A stretch of 46,809 nt of DNA from Oscillospiraceae bacterium. Its GTDB lineage: Bacteria > Bacillota > Clostridia > Oscillospirales > Ruminococcaceae. The translations under genes and the position numbers were made by a program. The notes under the pieces are model-generated. The model worked only from the letters and a program-made list of their open reading frames with translations. It was not told the origin of the DNA and did no database searches. The stretch spans positions 1-46,809 of the forward strand of contig JAQXHC010000043.1 in NCBI GenBank assembly GCA_029007035.1, written 5' to 3'. Positions 33,666-42,204 of this stretch are shown piece by piece (the first letter of the stretch is position 1; each line of letters opens with the position of its first letter).

Positions 33666-35054
33666 ATGAGAAACAGGCAAATTTACAAACAAGCATTAAA
33701 ACTCGCCGTACCGATGATGATTCAGAACGGAATAACCAATATGGTCAGTCTCATTGATAATGTAATGGTCGGAAGTCTTGGTACAGAGGAAATGACCGGC
33801 GTATCAATTGTCGGTCAGCTTATTTTCGTATTCAACCTTGCAATTTTCGGAGCACTTTCCGGCCCGGGGATTTACGGAGCGCAGTTCTATGGTCAGAACA
33901 ACATCGAGGGTTTCCGCAATACATTCAGAATGAAACAGTTTATCTGTGCTTTGTGCCTTATGGGCGGACTTGCAGCATTTATATTTTTCGGAGAACCGCT
34001 TATCGGACTTTATCTCCGCGGCGAAAGCGAAACTGTTAACCCTGTACTGACAATGAACTTCGCCAGACAGTATCTGTCGATTATGATTCTCGGACTTCCG
34101 CCTTTTGTTATAACTCAGATTTACGCAAGCAGCCTGCGTGAAACAGGCGACAGCATTAAGCCAATGACTGCGGGTGTTGCCTCGGTCATGATCGATATCG
34201 TCTTCAATTATCTGCTTATTTACGGCAAATTCGGTTTTCCTGCCCTTGGAGTAAAGGGCGCGGCTATCGCTACAGTTATGGCACGATTTGCAGAAATGCT
34301 GATTGTCGTAGTATGGGCGCAGCTTCGTAAAAATGAGCACATTTTTTTGCAGGGAATTTACAGAACATTCCGTGTACCCCGTGAGCTCGCAGAAAAAATA
34401 ATAAAAAAGGGACTTCCGATTTTTTTCAATGAATTTCTGTGGGCAGGTGCAATTGCAGCGCTTACACAATGCTATTCCACACGAGGACTCGACATCGTTG
34501 CCGGAATAAATATCTCCAATGCAATATGTAATCTGCTGAATGTCGTTTTTGTTGCTCTGGGAAATGCTGTCGGAATTCTAATCGGTCAGACACTTGGAGC
34601 GTCACAGTATGATTTAGCAAAGAAAAACGCTTTCAGCCTGATGTGGTTCACGGGAGCAGTCTGTATCCTGCTTTCCACAGCTCTTATCAGTCTTTCGGGA
34701 ACATTTCCCGAATTCTATGATACTTCGGAGCAGGTCAGACTCTACGGACAGCGATTTATAATAATCACTGCGCTGTTCTTTCCTGTGCAGGGATTCCTCA
34801 ATGCCCTTTATTTCACGCTGCGTTCAGGCGGAAAGACGTTTATAACTTTCCTGTTTGACAGCGTTTACTCATGGACCGTTACCATTACAACCGCTTTTTT
34901 GCTGTGCAGATTTACAAGTCTTTCGATATTTACGATTTATGCGATTGTACAGTCCGCTGATATAATAAAGGTTGTTGTCGGATATATTATGATAAAAAAA
35001 GGCATTTGGATAAGCAATCTTGTTGATTGTGAAAAGGGTGAAAACGCTGTCTGA
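33666..35054 (+). CDS. MATE-family multidrug/toxin exporter
   Basis: The protein has 462 residues and twelve predicted membrane helices. Opening KLAVPMMIQNGITNMVSLIDNVMVGSLGTEEMTGVSIVGQL is the standard MATE N-terminus (helix 1 and 2). The middle has YASSLRETGDSIKPMTAGVASVMIDIVFNYLLIYGKFGFPALGVKGAAIATV, and the second half repeats the pattern with GNAVGILIGQTLGA. These proteins export cationic drugs or metabolites using Na+ or H+. Substrate unknown. AGGAGA five bases before the ATG. Probably transcribed with the LysR gene. Confidence 0.93.
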   Translation: MRNRQIYKQALKLAVPMMIQNGITNMVSLIDNVMVGSLGTEEMTGVSIVGQLIFVFNLAIFGALSGPGIYGAQFYGQNNIEGFRNTFRMKQFICALCLMGGLAAFIFFGEPLIGLYLRGESETVNPVLTMNFARQYLSIMILGLPPFVITQIYASSLRETGDSIKPMTAGVASVMIDIVFNYLLIYGKFGFPALGVKGAAIATVMARFAEMLIVVVWAQLRKNEHIFLQGIYRTFRVPRELAEKIIKKGLPIFFNEFLWAGAIAALTQCYSTRGLDIVAGINISNAICNLLNVVFVALGNAVGILIGQTLGASQYDLAKKNAFSLMWFTGAVCILLSTALISLSGTFPEFYDTSEQVRLYGQRFIIITALFFPVQGFLNALYFTLRSGGKTFITFLFDSVYSWTVTITTAFLLCRFTSLSIFTIYAIVQSADIIKVVVGYIMIKKGIWISNLVDCEKGENAV

Positions 35055-35170
35055 TGCTATAATGACAAATCACGATATTATACATCTGCAGGTCATATCG
35101 AAAAAACACACGATTAATTAACACAGATATATGTAATATAATTAAAATAAAAACGCAGGAAGGTGTACAA

Positions 35171-35722
35171 ATGGAAATTACGCTAAACAGCGATGTTTCA
35201 AATAAAACAATTCGCAAAAAAATAAAAAAATTATATCTTACTGCTTTCCCGGCAGAAGAAAGAGCACCATTTTTTTTGATTATGTCGAAAGCCAGAAACG
35301 GAAACGGAGAAATGCTTGCTGCATATGACGGGGAAAAGTTCATTGGCTTTGTATATATGGTCTGCTATAAAGATTTGGCATATCTGTTTTATCTTGCGGT
35401 AGAAGGCGGTGAACGCGGAAAAGGATATGGCGGAAAAATTCTTAGTGCTGTAAAGGAAAAATACAGCGAAAAACGGATTTTTCTGGCAAGAGAACAGCTC
35501 GACAAAAATGCTGAGAATTATTCGCAAAGAGTAAGTCGCCGCAACTTTTACCTTCACAACGGTTTTACAGATTTGCCCTGCCTGATTAAAGAGGCAAGCG
35601 TGGTTTACGATGTTATGGGCATCGGAGGTTCTGTTTCAGCGGAAGAATATGATGCTCTGATTACGGCATGGATAGGAAAATTCCTGAGAAAAATTGTTGA
35701 TATGAGAATTATTGAAAAATAA
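35171..35722 (+). CDS. GNAT-family acetyltransferase
   Basis: The protein has 183 residues. The acetyl-CoA-binding loop is VEGGERGKGYGGKILSAVKEKY (about 77-98), and NFYLHNGFTD is the usual helix 4 / strand 6 region. KKLYLTAFPAEERAPFFLIMSKA at the front is common in a clostridial GNAT subgroup that faces small-molecule substrates. Substrate unknown. It follows the MATE gene by about 115 bases. The start is supported by GGAAGG. Confidence 0.83.
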   Translation: MEITLNSDVSNKTIRKKIKKLYLTAFPAEERAPFFLIMSKARNGNGEMLAAYDGEKFIGFVYMVCYKDLAYLFYLAVEGGERGKGYGGKILSAVKEKYSEKRIFLAREQLDKNAENYSQRVSRRNFYLHNGFTDLPCLIKEASVVYDVMGIGGSVSAEEYDALITAWIGKFLRKIVDMRIIEK

Positions 35723-35801
35723 ATTCTATATTGCCTTTATGATAAACACGAACCGGTTATTCATTCGGATTGAATCAGAACACAAACAGCGGAGGTTAAT
35801 T

Positions 35802-36290
35802 ATGATCGAAAAAATAAGGAACAAAAAGGTCAGTGACTCGATTACAGAGACAACAAAGCTTTTACAGTACCGTGAAATAAACGGACAAAACCGACTTTTC
35901 GGCGGACGCTTAATGGAGTGGATCGACGAAATCGCGGCTCTTACAGCTATGAGACACTGCGGAGGCTTAGTAACGACCTGTGCCGTGGATAACCTGCGTT
36001 TCAAGTATGGCGCATCAATTAACGAAGTCATAGTGATGATCGGAAAAATAACCTATGTCGGTAATACGTCTATGGAGGTCCGCGTCGATACCTATGTTGA
36101 AAATATCGAAACAGGTATCAGACGAGCTATAAACCATGCATATCTTATATGTGTTCATGTAGATGAGAACGGTAAGCCTGTTCCGGTAAAATATGGTCTT
36201 GATCTCGAAACACTGTCGGAGAAAGCCGAATGGGAGGGTGCAATTAAAAGAAATACTGCTCGCAAGCGTCGGGTTAACGACGGATATTAG
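35802..36290 (+). CDS. Acyl-CoA thioesterase, YciA-like hot-dog fold
   Basis: The protein has 162 residues. The hot-dog signature is clear: TTKLLQYREINGQNRLFGGRLMEWIDEIAALTAMRHCGG (about 16-54), with the active-site Asp in EWIDE, then CAVDNLRFKYGASINEVIVMIGKITYVGNTSMEV. Such enzymes hydrolyse acyl-CoA thioesters in the cytoplasm. The start at 35802 follows CGGAGG; an earlier in-frame ATG at 35712 would overlap the GNAT gene and lacks a ribosome site. Chain-length preference unknown. Confidence 0.87.
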   Translation: MIEKIRNKKVSDSITETTKLLQYREINGQNRLFGGRLMEWIDEIAALTAMRHCGGLVTTCAVDNLRFKYGASINEVIVMIGKITYVGNTSMEVRVDTYVENIETGIRRAINHAYLICVHVDENGKPVPVKYGLDLETLSEKAEWEGAIKRNTARKRRVNDGY

Positions 36291-36440
36291 ACCGTGACGG
36301 GGCATAAATGACTGTCTGCACCTCATTCATAACCATGAGCAGTTTTGGAGCAAAGACATAAACTGAACACTGACTATATTACATTAAACATTTTTTCTGA
36401 TTTTATCGTGCGGCTGTCATGAAAAGTCATGCCTCCGCAC

Positions 36441-36469
36441 TTGTTTTTTATATGAATATGTGATATAAT
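36441..36469 (+). promoter_or_regulatory. Promoter of the DtxR-murL-murD cluster
   Basis: TTGTTT (36441-36446) and TATAAT (36464-36469), spacer 17, close upstream of the AAGGAGG ribosome site. Confidence 0.7.
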
Positions 36470-36500
36470 GAAAACAATATAATTTAAGGAGGCACCGGAT

Positions 36501-36875
36501 TTGGCTATAACAGAAGCTGTTGAAAATTATCTCGAAACAATTCTGATACTTTCAGAGAAACAGTCGGATATTCACGCAATTGATATCTGCTCATATCTTG
36601 GCTACTCACGTCCGACGGTTTCAATCGTGCTGAAAAAAATGAAAGATGATGGTCTTGTCAGTGTAGACGGCGACAATCACATAACCCTTACCGGAGCAGG
36701 AAGAGATGTCGCAGAGCGTATATATGAACGTCATATGGTGATCTCCGAACTGCTTATGCGTCTTGGAGTCAGCCGAGAAACAGCTGTGACAGATGCCTGC
36801 AAGATCGAACATGATTTGAGTGACGAAACCTTTGAGTCTTTAAAAAAGCACTACTATAAGTTCAGAGACAACTAA
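36501..36875 (+). CDS. DtxR/MntR-family metal-dependent regulator, short form
   Basis: The protein has 124 residues. It uses a TTG start with a strong AAGGAGG eight bases upstream; there is no better ATG. The winged helix (AVENYLETILILSEKQ; DICSYLGYSRPTVSIVLKKMKDDGLV; ITLTGAGRDVAERIYERHMVISELL) and dimerisation helices (TDACKIEHDLSDETFESLKKH) match the family. Metal ligands resemble DtxR rather than MntR: Cys, Glu and His in ACKIEHDLSD. There is no SH3-like third domain. It probably senses Fe(II) or Mn(II). It lies 24 bases before murL, an unusual neighbour. Confidence 0.88.
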   Translation: MAITEAVENYLETILILSEKQSDIHAIDICSYLGYSRPTVSIVLKKMKDDGLVSVDGDNHITLTGAGRDVAERIYERHMVISELLMRLGVSRETAVTDACKIEHDLSDETFESLKKHYYKFRDN

Positions 36876-36899
36876 TTGTCCGACAAATCAGGAGGAACA

Positions 36900-38279
36900 A
36901 TGGATAAATTTAATCGGTTAAGAAAAGAAAATCCGCTCTTTGTCTATAAGGGCTGCCATATAGCTGAAAATAATGATAATATTGATATAATCTACGATTT
37001 TGAAATAGAGGGACTTGCGGAATTTCATCCCGGCTGGAGCTTCCCGAATTCCGCAGATATACCTGTCGGTAATAATCTGACACTTGAAAGACTTGCATTT
37101 TCGCTTGGAATGGCTGAAGCACTGAGCTACTGGAAAGCTGCGTGTTCACCGGTAATGCGTATAGAGTGCGGCGAACTTGACGAGCAGCAGGTTAAATGGT
37201 GGAAAAAACTTTATTTCATGGGACTCGGAGAGTTTTTCTACATTAATGGAATTGAAGCGGATTCAGAGGATTTTATAAAAATCGAATCTGTCGGACAATT
37301 TGAAAGCCATGATGAATACAGAATTCCGCTTAGCGGATGCCTCGTTCCAATCGGCGGCGGAAAAGACTCTGCTTTAACTCTTGAAACGCTTATCAGCGCA
37401 GGTCAGAAGTGTCAATGCTATGCGATTAACAATAGAAATTCTATTGTTAAAACAGTTGAAACTGCAGGGCTTCAGAAAAATGACTTGCTTGTAGCTAAAA
37501 GAAAATTTGATCGTTCGCTTATTAAGCTGAACGATTCAGGTTATCTGAATGGTCATACCCCATTTTCGGCAGTCGTGGCATTTTCGGCGGCAACAGCCGC
37601 GTACCTGAACGGTCTTCAATATATCGTGCTTTCCAACGAGGCGAGCGCAAACGAAAGCACAGTGGCAGGAAAAAGCGTTAATCATCAATACAGCAAAAGC
37701 TTCACATTTGAAAGCGACTTTCACTTTTACGAAGAGAAGTATCTCCGAACGGGAACATACTATTTCAGCTTTCTCAGACCACTCCTTGAATTTCAGATTG
37801 CAGAGCTTTTTTCCTCGCACCGGAAGTATCTTCCCGTATTCAGGAGCTGTAATCTCGGCAGCAAGGTTTCCCCTGACATTTGGTGCGGAAAATGTCCCAA
37901 ATGTCTGTTTATAGCCATTATTCTTTCACCTTTTGTAGAACATGATGAGCTTTGCGCGATATTCGGAAAAGATATGCTAAACGACGAAAATATGCTTCAA
38001 TATTTTATTGAACTTATCGGTCGGAGCGAGCATAAGCCCTTTGAGTGCGTGGGCAGTATCAGCGAAGTAAATCTTGCTGTTTCAATGACGATTCGTTCAT
38101 ATATGAACCGCGGTGAAGAACTTCCGTTTTTGCTTCAGAAATATATTGATGCCGGTCTTTACGAGGCTGACAAAATCGACGTACAGCTTGCGGAACTTCA
38201 TCGCTACTACAACGAAAACAATCTTCTTCCCGACGCATTTACGGAAATACTTAAAAAGGAAATGGAGCGACTTGCTTGA
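36900..38279 (+). CDS. murL: UDP-MurNAc-L-Ala-L-Glu epimerase MurL
   Basis: The protein has 459 residues. A PP-loop-like ATP site, PIGGGKDSALTLE (GGGKDS at 152-157), and a later WCGKCPKCLFIAIILSPF (Cys329, Cys332, Cys335) are features of the MurL family, as are FHPGWSFPN and YIVLSNEASANEST. MurL changes the terminal L-Glu of UDP-MurNAc-L-Ala-L-Glu to D-Glu using ATP, so that peptidoglycan precursors can be made without glutamate racemase. The overlapping murD-type gene right behind it, which should act as MurD2 (adding L-Glu), is strong support. The start at 36900 follows AGGAGG. MurI is not in the window, but its absence from the genome cannot be judged. Confidence 0.85.
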   Translation: MDKFNRLRKENPLFVYKGCHIAENNDNIDIIYDFEIEGLAEFHPGWSFPNSADIPVGNNLTLERLAFSLGMAEALSYWKAACSPVMRIECGELDEQQVKWWKKLYFMGLGEFFYINGIEADSEDFIKIESVGQFESHDEYRIPLSGCLVPIGGGKDSALTLETLISAGQKCQCYAINNRNSIVKTVETAGLQKNDLLVAKRKFDRSLIKLNDSGYLNGHTPFSAVVAFSAATAAYLNGLQYIVLSNEASANESTVAGKSVNHQYSKSFTFESDFHFYEEKYLRTGTYYFSFLRPLLEFQIAELFSSHRKYLPVFRSCNLGSKVSPDIWCGKCPKCLFIAIILSPFVEHDELCAIFGKDMLNDENMLQYFIELIGRSEHKPFECVGSISEVNLAVSMTIRSYMNRGEELPFLLQKYIDAGLYEADKIDVQLAELHRYYNENNLLPDAFTEILKKEMERLA

Positions 38280-39646
38280 ATAAATTCAATGAATATCTGA
38301 ATAATTATGTAAGCGGAAAAAACGTCTGTATTCTCGGCTTCGGCAGAGAAGGAAAATCGACATACAAATTGATTGATAAATACTGTTCATGCAGCTCGAT
38401 AACGATTGCGGACGTAAATCAAATTGACCGCATGGCAAACAGTCTCCCCGATAAAGTTAAAACAATTTGCGGCGAGACATATCAGGATTCACTCGGTAAT
38501 TTTGACATTGTTTTCAAAAGTCCCGGAATAGTACTTAAAACCGACGCCTCGGAGCTTGACTGCGAAATTACCTGCGAGACTCAGGTCTTCTTTGAATTTT
38601 TTCGCAGGCAGATTGTCGGAATAACTGGTACAAAGGGCAAAAGTACCTGTTCTTCGCTGATATTCCATATTCTGAGTGAAAGCGGATGCGACTGCCGCCT
38701 TGCAGGAAATATCGGAATTCCGGTTTTTGATATTGCTGAGAGCATTACCGACAATACAATAATTGTCTGTGAGCTTTCATGTCACCAGCTTGAATATATG
38801 ACCGTATCTCCGCACATTGCAGTAATGCTTAATCTTTACGAGGAACACCTCGACCATTACGGTACAATGGAAAAATACGCTGCGGCAAAGCAGAATATCT
38901 ATCTTAACCAGCAGGCTGACGATATTCTGTTCTGCAACAGCGATATTCTCCCGAATAATGCACGCCCATTGGTGAAGTCAATTTCCGCAAGCAATCCGGA
39001 AGCGGATATATACGTGAGTGACAGAATTATCCGCTGCGGAAACGATGAATATGAAATTCCGACGGATAAAATTCATCTGCTCGGAGTCCATAATCACTAT
39101 AATATCGCAATTGCCTATGCGGTTTGTAAAATGCTTAATATCAGTGAAAACAGCATCACTACCGCGTTATGTACATTCAATCCGCTTGCACATCGGCTTG
39201 AATATGTCGGAACAGCAGACGGTGTTTCCTATTATGACGACTCGATTTCTACTGCCTGCGCTACAGCAATTGAAGCCGTAAAAAGCGTACCAAATCCGGG
39301 TACGATACTGATTGGCGGAATGGACAGAGGAATTGATTACACCGAGCTTATTGATTTCCTCGACAGTACGGACATAAACGTGATTTGCATGGAACACTCG
39401 GGAAAACGAATTTTCGATATAATAATGTCCGGATCTTTCAGAAATCATGACAGAGTTCACTATGCCGCACACCTTGACGAAGCGGTGAAGCTTGCACATC
39501 AGATAACAAAAAAAGGACAAAGCTGCATTCTTTCTCCTGCATCGGCAAGCTACGGTATATTCAGAAATTTCGAAGAACGCGGTGATGCTTTTAAGGAACT
39601 TGTCGCCGGTCTGAAAAAGGAGGAATCGATGCAGGATGAGCAGTGA
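38276..39646 (+). CDS. murD: MurD-type ligase, probably MurD2 (UDP-MurNAc-L-Ala:L-Glu ligase)
   Basis: The protein has 456 residues. The Mur ligase fold is complete: NVCILGFGREGKSTYKLI (about 16-33), the ATP loop GITGTKGKSTCSSLIF (about 115-130), CELSCHQLEYM, NLYEEHLDHYGTMEKYAAAKQ and PLAHRLEYVGTADGVSYYDDSISTACATAIEAV. The TTG start overlaps the murL stop in TTGA, so translation is coupled; no in-frame ATG is near. Because of murL, the substrate is probably L-glutamate, not D-glutamate. A standard murD may exist elsewhere. Confidence 0.88.
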   Translation: MNKFNEYLNNYVSGKNVCILGFGREGKSTYKLIDKYCSCSSITIADVNQIDRMANSLPDKVKTICGETYQDSLGNFDIVFKSPGIVLKTDASELDCEITCETQVFFEFFRRQIVGITGTKGKSTCSSLIFHILSESGCDCRLAGNIGIPVFDIAESITDNTIIVCELSCHQLEYMTVSPHIAVMLNLYEEHLDHYGTMEKYAAAKQNIYLNQQADDILFCNSDILPNNARPLVKSISASNPEADIYVSDRIIRCGNDEYEIPTDKIHLLGVHNHYNIAIAYAVCKMLNISENSITTALCTFNPLAHRLEYVGTADGVSYYDDSISTACATAIEAVKSVPNPGTILIGGMDRGIDYTELIDFLDSTDINVICMEHSGKRIFDIIMSGSFRNHDRVHYAAHLDEAVKLAHQITKKGQSCILSPASASYGIFRNFEERGDAFKELVAGLKKEESMQDEQ

Positions 39647-40274
39647 AGCGTCAGTTACAGAGCTTGGAAATCCGGCAAAGCCACAAGGTGAAGCAGGAGC
39701 AGTGATGCTGACCCGAATGAATGAGTCTCACTATAAGCTGACAGGCTGGGCTATGGATTTTTTCGAATTTGATGGAAATGAACGATTTCTTGATATTGGC
39801 TGCGGAGGCGGCGAAACTCTGAAACGAGCAGCAGAGAAAATCCCCTTCGGATATCTCACGGGGGTTGATTATTCTGAAGTTTCTGTCCGGCAGAGCAGCA
39901 TTAACAATAATTCGGCTATTAAGCTGGGAAAAATGAAAATCGTAAATGCATCGGTCGAGAGCCTGCCCTTTGATGACTGTAGTTTCGACATGATTATCAC
40001 AGTTGAGAGCTTCTATTTCTGGCCGAATCCGCAAGAAAATCTCAGGGAAGTTTACAGGGTTCTCGCAGAGGAAGGAAGATTTCTCCTCGTCGCGGACATT
40101 TACGGAGACGCGGAGCTTTCCGATGAGAGTGTCGAAAGTATAAAAAAGTATAATCTGTTCAATCCTACTCTTTCTGAATTTAAAGAACTGCTTGTAAATG
40201 CGGGCTTCTGTGAAGTGAAAATCCATACTAAAGACGGCACAAGCTGGGTCTGTGCAGAGGGCCGAAAGCTTTGA
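39636..40274 (+). CDS. Class I SAM-dependent methyltransferase
   Basis: The protein has 212 residues. SAM site: NERFLDIGCGGGETLKRAAEK (about 48-68), then GVDYSEVSVRQSS, IVNASVESLPFDDCSFDMIITVESFYFWPNPQENLREVYRVLAEEGRFLLV, all ubiE/Methyltransf_11-like. The substrate is unknown. It overlaps the end of murD by 11 bases and shares its AGGAGG ribosome region, so it belongs to the murL-murD transcript. A link to cell wall precursors is possible but not shown by the sequence. Confidence 0.88.
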   Translation: MSSEASVTELGNPAKPQGEAGAVMLTRMNESHYKLTGWAMDFFEFDGNERFLDIGCGGGETLKRAAEKIPFGYLTGVDYSEVSVRQSSINNNSAIKLGKMKIVNASVESLPFDDCSFDMIITVESFYFWPNPQENLREVYRVLAEEGRFLLVADIYGDAELSDESVESIKKYNLFNPTLSEFKELLVNAGFCEVKIHTKDGTSWVCAEGRKL

Positions 40275-40372
40275 CCCAGAAGTAAATTTGCCTGTACTGC
40301 GATATGTCGCTAATTTGAGTTATCTGTTGAACACAGACGGCGACGGCATTTCCGATCAGCACTTATTTCCAC

Positions 40373-40401
40373 TTGACTTTACCGCGCCAATGTAGTATAA
40401 T
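40373..40401 (+). promoter_or_regulatory. Promoter of the DUF1292 gene
   Basis: TTGACT (40373-40378) and TATAAT (40396-40401), spacer 17. Confidence 0.8.
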
Positions 40402-40440
40402 ATAGCTATAACAATGGCGAAAGCCGGAATGGAGAATGAT

Positions 40441-40791
40441 ATGTCTGAAATGAACGAGTACACCCCCGAGCTTTTTGAACTTATCGACGATGAGGGAAAC
40501 AAAAAGCAGTTTGAAATGATTGACGCTGCAGAGATTGAGGGCGAGCAGTATTTTGCAATGATTCCGGCTATTGAGGATGACAATTACCTTGACGAAGACT
40601 GCGAGCTTGTAATCCTTAAAGCTGTCGAGGACAACGGCGAGGAAATTCTTGCATCAATCGATGACGATGAAGAATTTGAAAAAGTATCACAGTTTTTTAT
40701 GGAGCGCATTTCCGATATTCTTGACGACTGTGATCGTGACAGTGATTGCGAATGTGACTGCGATGACGGCTGCTGCTGCCACGGAGAATAA
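40441..40791 (+). CDS. DUF1292 family protein with Cys/Asp-rich tail
   Basis: The protein has 116 residues and is very acidic. The DUF1292 domain covers about 8-85 (YTPELFELIDDEGNKKQFEM; YFAMIPAIED; ELVILKAVEDNGEEILASIDDDEEFEKVSQFFMER). The last 22 residues are DDCDRDSDCECDCDDGCCCH followed by GE, with seven cysteines, unlike the usual family tail. A metal-binding role of the tail is plausible. The family function is unknown. GGAG lies six bases before ATG 40441; an in-frame ATG at 40414 falls right after the -10 box and is unlikely. Confidence 0.85.
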   Translation: MSEMNEYTPELFELIDDEGNKKQFEMIDAAEIEGEQYFAMIPAIEDDNYLDEDCELVILKAVEDNGEEILASIDDDEEFEKVSQFFMERISDILDDCDRDSDCECDCDDGCCCHGE

Positions 40792-40816
40792 TTTTTCGGA
40801 AATACATAAAATACTA

Positions 40817-40845
40817 TTGATTTTATAAGAAAAACGTGGTATAAT
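40817..40845 (+). promoter_or_regulatory. Promoter of the probable 6S RNA
   Basis: TTGATT (40817-40822) and TATAAT (40840-40845), spacer 17, with no coding frame downstream. Confidence 0.8.
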
Positions 40846-40852
40846 AAACATG

Positions 40853-41046
40853 AAATAAAATATTCTGCCCTGTTCGGGTAAATATAGTTTTTATAATCCA
40901 ACACTTCTTATCAGGGAATTCAGCTCCGTCTGTGGATTGCAGACCTCCCGGTTTCGGACGAAGGGAGCGTGAAGCAAACGGGCGTTTACCCACCTGCCTT
41001 GTGCGGGTTTTATACGCTATGTGACGGCAGGGCGGTTTATTTTATT
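40853..41046 (+). ncRNA. ssrS: Probable 6S RNA
   Basis: No coding frame with a ribosome site lies here, yet a strong promoter starts a transcript of about 190 bases. Its ends pair: CTGCCCTG (40865-40872, counting CT) with CAGGGCGG (41028-41035), and AAAATA (40857-40862) with TATTTT (41038-41043). The long imperfect rod with an open centre fits the 6S RNA, which binds RNA polymerase holoenzyme; parts such as TTTACCCACCTGCCT are ones I associate with this family in Clostridia. The call rests on architecture and recollection, not on an alignment. Confidence 0.65.
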
Positions 41047-41079
41047 CGATCCTTCTATCGTAAAAAGAAAAGATTTTAG

Positions 41080-41118
41080 CCGCTTGCTGTTTGGTAAATA
41101 ATAGCAGCGGATTTTTTA
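41080..41118 (+). terminator. Terminator between the 6S RNA and aroB
   Basis: CCGCTTGCT (41080-41088) pairs with AGCAGCGG (41103-41110) with one bulged T, followed by ATTTTTTATTTTG. It stands just upstream of the aroB ribosome site, so the aro operon promoter must lie in or before it, or the operon depends on read-through. Confidence 0.7.
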
Positions 41119-41145
41119 TTTTGTTTAAAAATTCAGGTGAGACAT

Positions 41146-42204
41146 ATGAAAAAAATCAGAATCAATACAAGCAAACCCTACGACGTTATAATTCAACGCG
41201 GCGGACTTAAAAATGCAGGAGAATATATTTCCTCGGTAATAAAATCTAAGCGTACCGTCATCATTACCGATGATACGGTCGGTGGCATATATGGCGAAAT
41301 TCTCGGAAAATCGCTGGAAAAGAGCGGAATCAGCTACGATATATTTACCTTTCCTCACGGCGAGGCTTCAAAGAATCTTTCCACTCTTGGGGATATTTTC
41401 AATTTTCTGTGCAGCTGCGAACTTACACGAAGTGATTTTATAATAGCTCTCGGCGGCGGAGTTACCGGCGATATGGCAGGTTTTGCAGCAGGCGCATATC
41501 TCAGGGGAATAAGCTTTGTTCAGATACCAACTACCCTGCTCGCACAGATTGACTCATCTGTCGGAGGAAAAACTGCTGTCGACTTGCCCGGAGGCAAAAA
41601 CCTCGTCGGATTATTCAAGCAGCCTGACCTTGTTATCTGTGACAGTGATACTCTTGATACTCTTACCGATGAAATTTTTGCTGACGGAATGGCTGAAGCT
41701 ATAAAATATGGCATGATTCGCGATAAAAGTCTGTTTGAATTGATTGAAAATCACAATTCAGGCAACATCAGGGACGTAATTGACGATGTTGTCTACAGCT
41801 GTATTGACATCAAGCGTGACGTGGTTGAGAACGATGAATTTGAAAGAGGAGAGCGGATGATACTCAATTTCGGACATACCATCGGTCACGCGCTTGAAGC
41901 TCACCATAACTACACCGATTACACCCATGGACAGGGTGTAGCCGCAGGAATGTGCTATATCTCAAGAAGATTTGCTCCGGCGGATATTTCGGAACGACTT
42001 GAAAAATGCGTAAAATGCTACGGACTTCCAACTGATGACGAAGCGGGAATTGAAAATCTTCTTTCCTACTGTTCAAGAGATAAAAAGTGCGAGTCAGACA
42101 ACATAAATTACATAGTATGCGAAGAAATCGGAAAGGCTCAGATACGCAAAAGCAGTCTCAGTGAATTTCGCTGTTTAATGGAGGAAAAAAATAATGGACG
42201 TTAG
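41146..42204 (+). CDS. aroB: 3-Dehydroquinate synthase
   Basis: The protein has 352 residues. It makes 3-dehydroquinate from DAHP with NAD and zinc, step two of the shikimate pathway. Motifs: PHGEASKNLSTLGDIFNFL, IALGGGVTGDMAGFAAGAYLRGISFVQIPTTLLAQIDSSVGGKTAVDLPGGKNLVGLF, and zinc ligands in DGMAEAIKYG, NFGHTIGHALE and HGQGVAAGM. ATG 41146 is preferred (AGGTGA five bases before); an upstream in-frame GTG is part of that site. First gene of an aroB-aroA-aroC-DUF4364 operon. Confidence 0.95.
   Translation: MKKIRINTSKPYDVIIQRGGLKNAGEYISSVIKSKRTVIITDDTVGGIYGEILGKSLEKSGISYDIFTFPHGEASKNLSTLGDIFNFLCSCELTRSDFIIALGGGVTGDMAGFAAGAYLRGISFVQIPTTLLAQIDSSVGGKTAVDLPGGKNLVGLFKQPDLVICDSDTLDTLTDEIFADGMAEAIKYGMIRDKSLFELIENHNSGNIRDVIDDVVYSCIDIKRDVVENDEFERGERMILNFGHTIGHALEAHHNYTDYTHGQGVAAGMCYISRRFAPADISERLEKCVKCYGLPTDDEAGIENLLSYCSRDKKCESDNINYIVCEEIGKAQIRKSSLSEFRCLMEEKNNGR

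Noticed and set aside
33804..34469. 221-codon open frame antisense to the MATE gene
   Set aside because: Cys- and Lys-rich nonsense typical of antisense of membrane proteins; no start signal.
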